Origin: Theodoxus fluviatilis
Lineage: Eukaryota > Mollusca > Gastropoda > Cycloneritida > Neritidae
Direction of reading: 5' to 3'
Assembly (NCBI GenBank): GCA_034096865.1
Contig: JAWQFJ010017447.1
Span: 56,564-120,563, forward strand
Length of the DNA stretch: 64,000 nt
This document shows, piece after piece, positions 63,832 through 64,000 of this stretch (its first letter is position 1; each line of letters begins with the position of its first letter). The notes below the pieces were generated by a model that was not told the origin of the DNA, made no database searches, and worked only from the letters and a program-made list of their open reading frames with translations. The position numbers were made by a program, and so were the translations under genes.

Positions 63832-64000
63832 TATGCATCAATATTACAAAGTTTTGGCATGACAAATATGAATGTGCCACAAAATGTGGTACAGTCTCCA
63901 AAACTGTTTTTGATGTTGTGGGATGCATCAATATTACAAAGTTTTGGCATGACAAATACGAATGTGCCACAAAATGTGGTACAGTCTCCAAAACTGTTTT
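63832..64000. repeat. ~93-bp tandem duplication at window edge
   Basis: ATGCATCAATATTACAAAGT to CTCCAAAACTGTTTT occurs at 63832-63911 and 63925-64000, the second cut by the window end. Confidence 0.93.

Overview
This is eukaryotic (animal) genomic DNA: short exons with GT-AG introns, long non-coding stretches, many dinucleotide microsatellites and a dense load of mobile elements. MBD2/3-type genes, THAP, HARBI1-like, Penelope, DIRS and hAT sequences together suggest an invertebrate. A marine mollusc, perhaps a gastropod, is my best guess, but that is inference from repeat style and nothing in the window proves the species.

The main host content is a pair of tandem MBD2/3-like genes (methyl-CpG-binding, NuRD subunit family), both on the minus strand and with the same exon plan. 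The upstream gene at 42.3-35.8 kb reads as a complete five-exon ORF of 231 codons with matching splice phases. The downstream gene at 28.6-5.3 kb has the same exons spread over 23 kb by transposon-filled introns, and its first exon carries a one-base frameshift in an A run. A third, orphan copy of the first exon with its own TATA box lies at 30.7 kb. The downstream gene keeps the C-terminal coiled coil that binds p66 but has lost most methyl-CpG contact residues. The upstream gene keeps most contact residues but has an acidic Ser/Asp/Glu-rich tail instead of the coiled coil.

Other host-like pieces are a single HMG-box exon (4304-4421, plus strand), a possible membrane-protein exon (7619-7860), a THAP-domain first exon with a frameshift (32.5 kb) and an unidentified GC-rich terminal exon (62931-63200, minus).

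Mobile elements, region by region: 0.9-4.2 kb, an LTR element with a 5-bp target duplication and a 77-bp minisatellite inside. 11.8-13.6, 15.5-17.4, 19.0-20.3 and 25.1 kb, four members of one hAT-like BED-finger family with shared termini and 6-bp target duplications. 17.9-25.0 kb, a DIRS-like tyrosine-recombinase element with inverted termini and an internal complementary region but no visible reverse transcriptase; one hAT-like copy sits inside its recombinase ORF. 38.7-39.6 kb, a piggyBac derivative. 46.3-48.2 kb, a Penelope-like element. 45.1-54.3 kb, a spliced Myb/SANT gene facing a spliced HARBI1-like transposase, as in Harbinger transposons. Six copies of an ~850-bp element packed with AGGTCA nuclear-receptor half-sites, and six copies of a ~190-bp SINE-like repeat, are scattered through the window. 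The rest is intron or intergenic DNA with microsatellites, minisatellites and decayed fragments.
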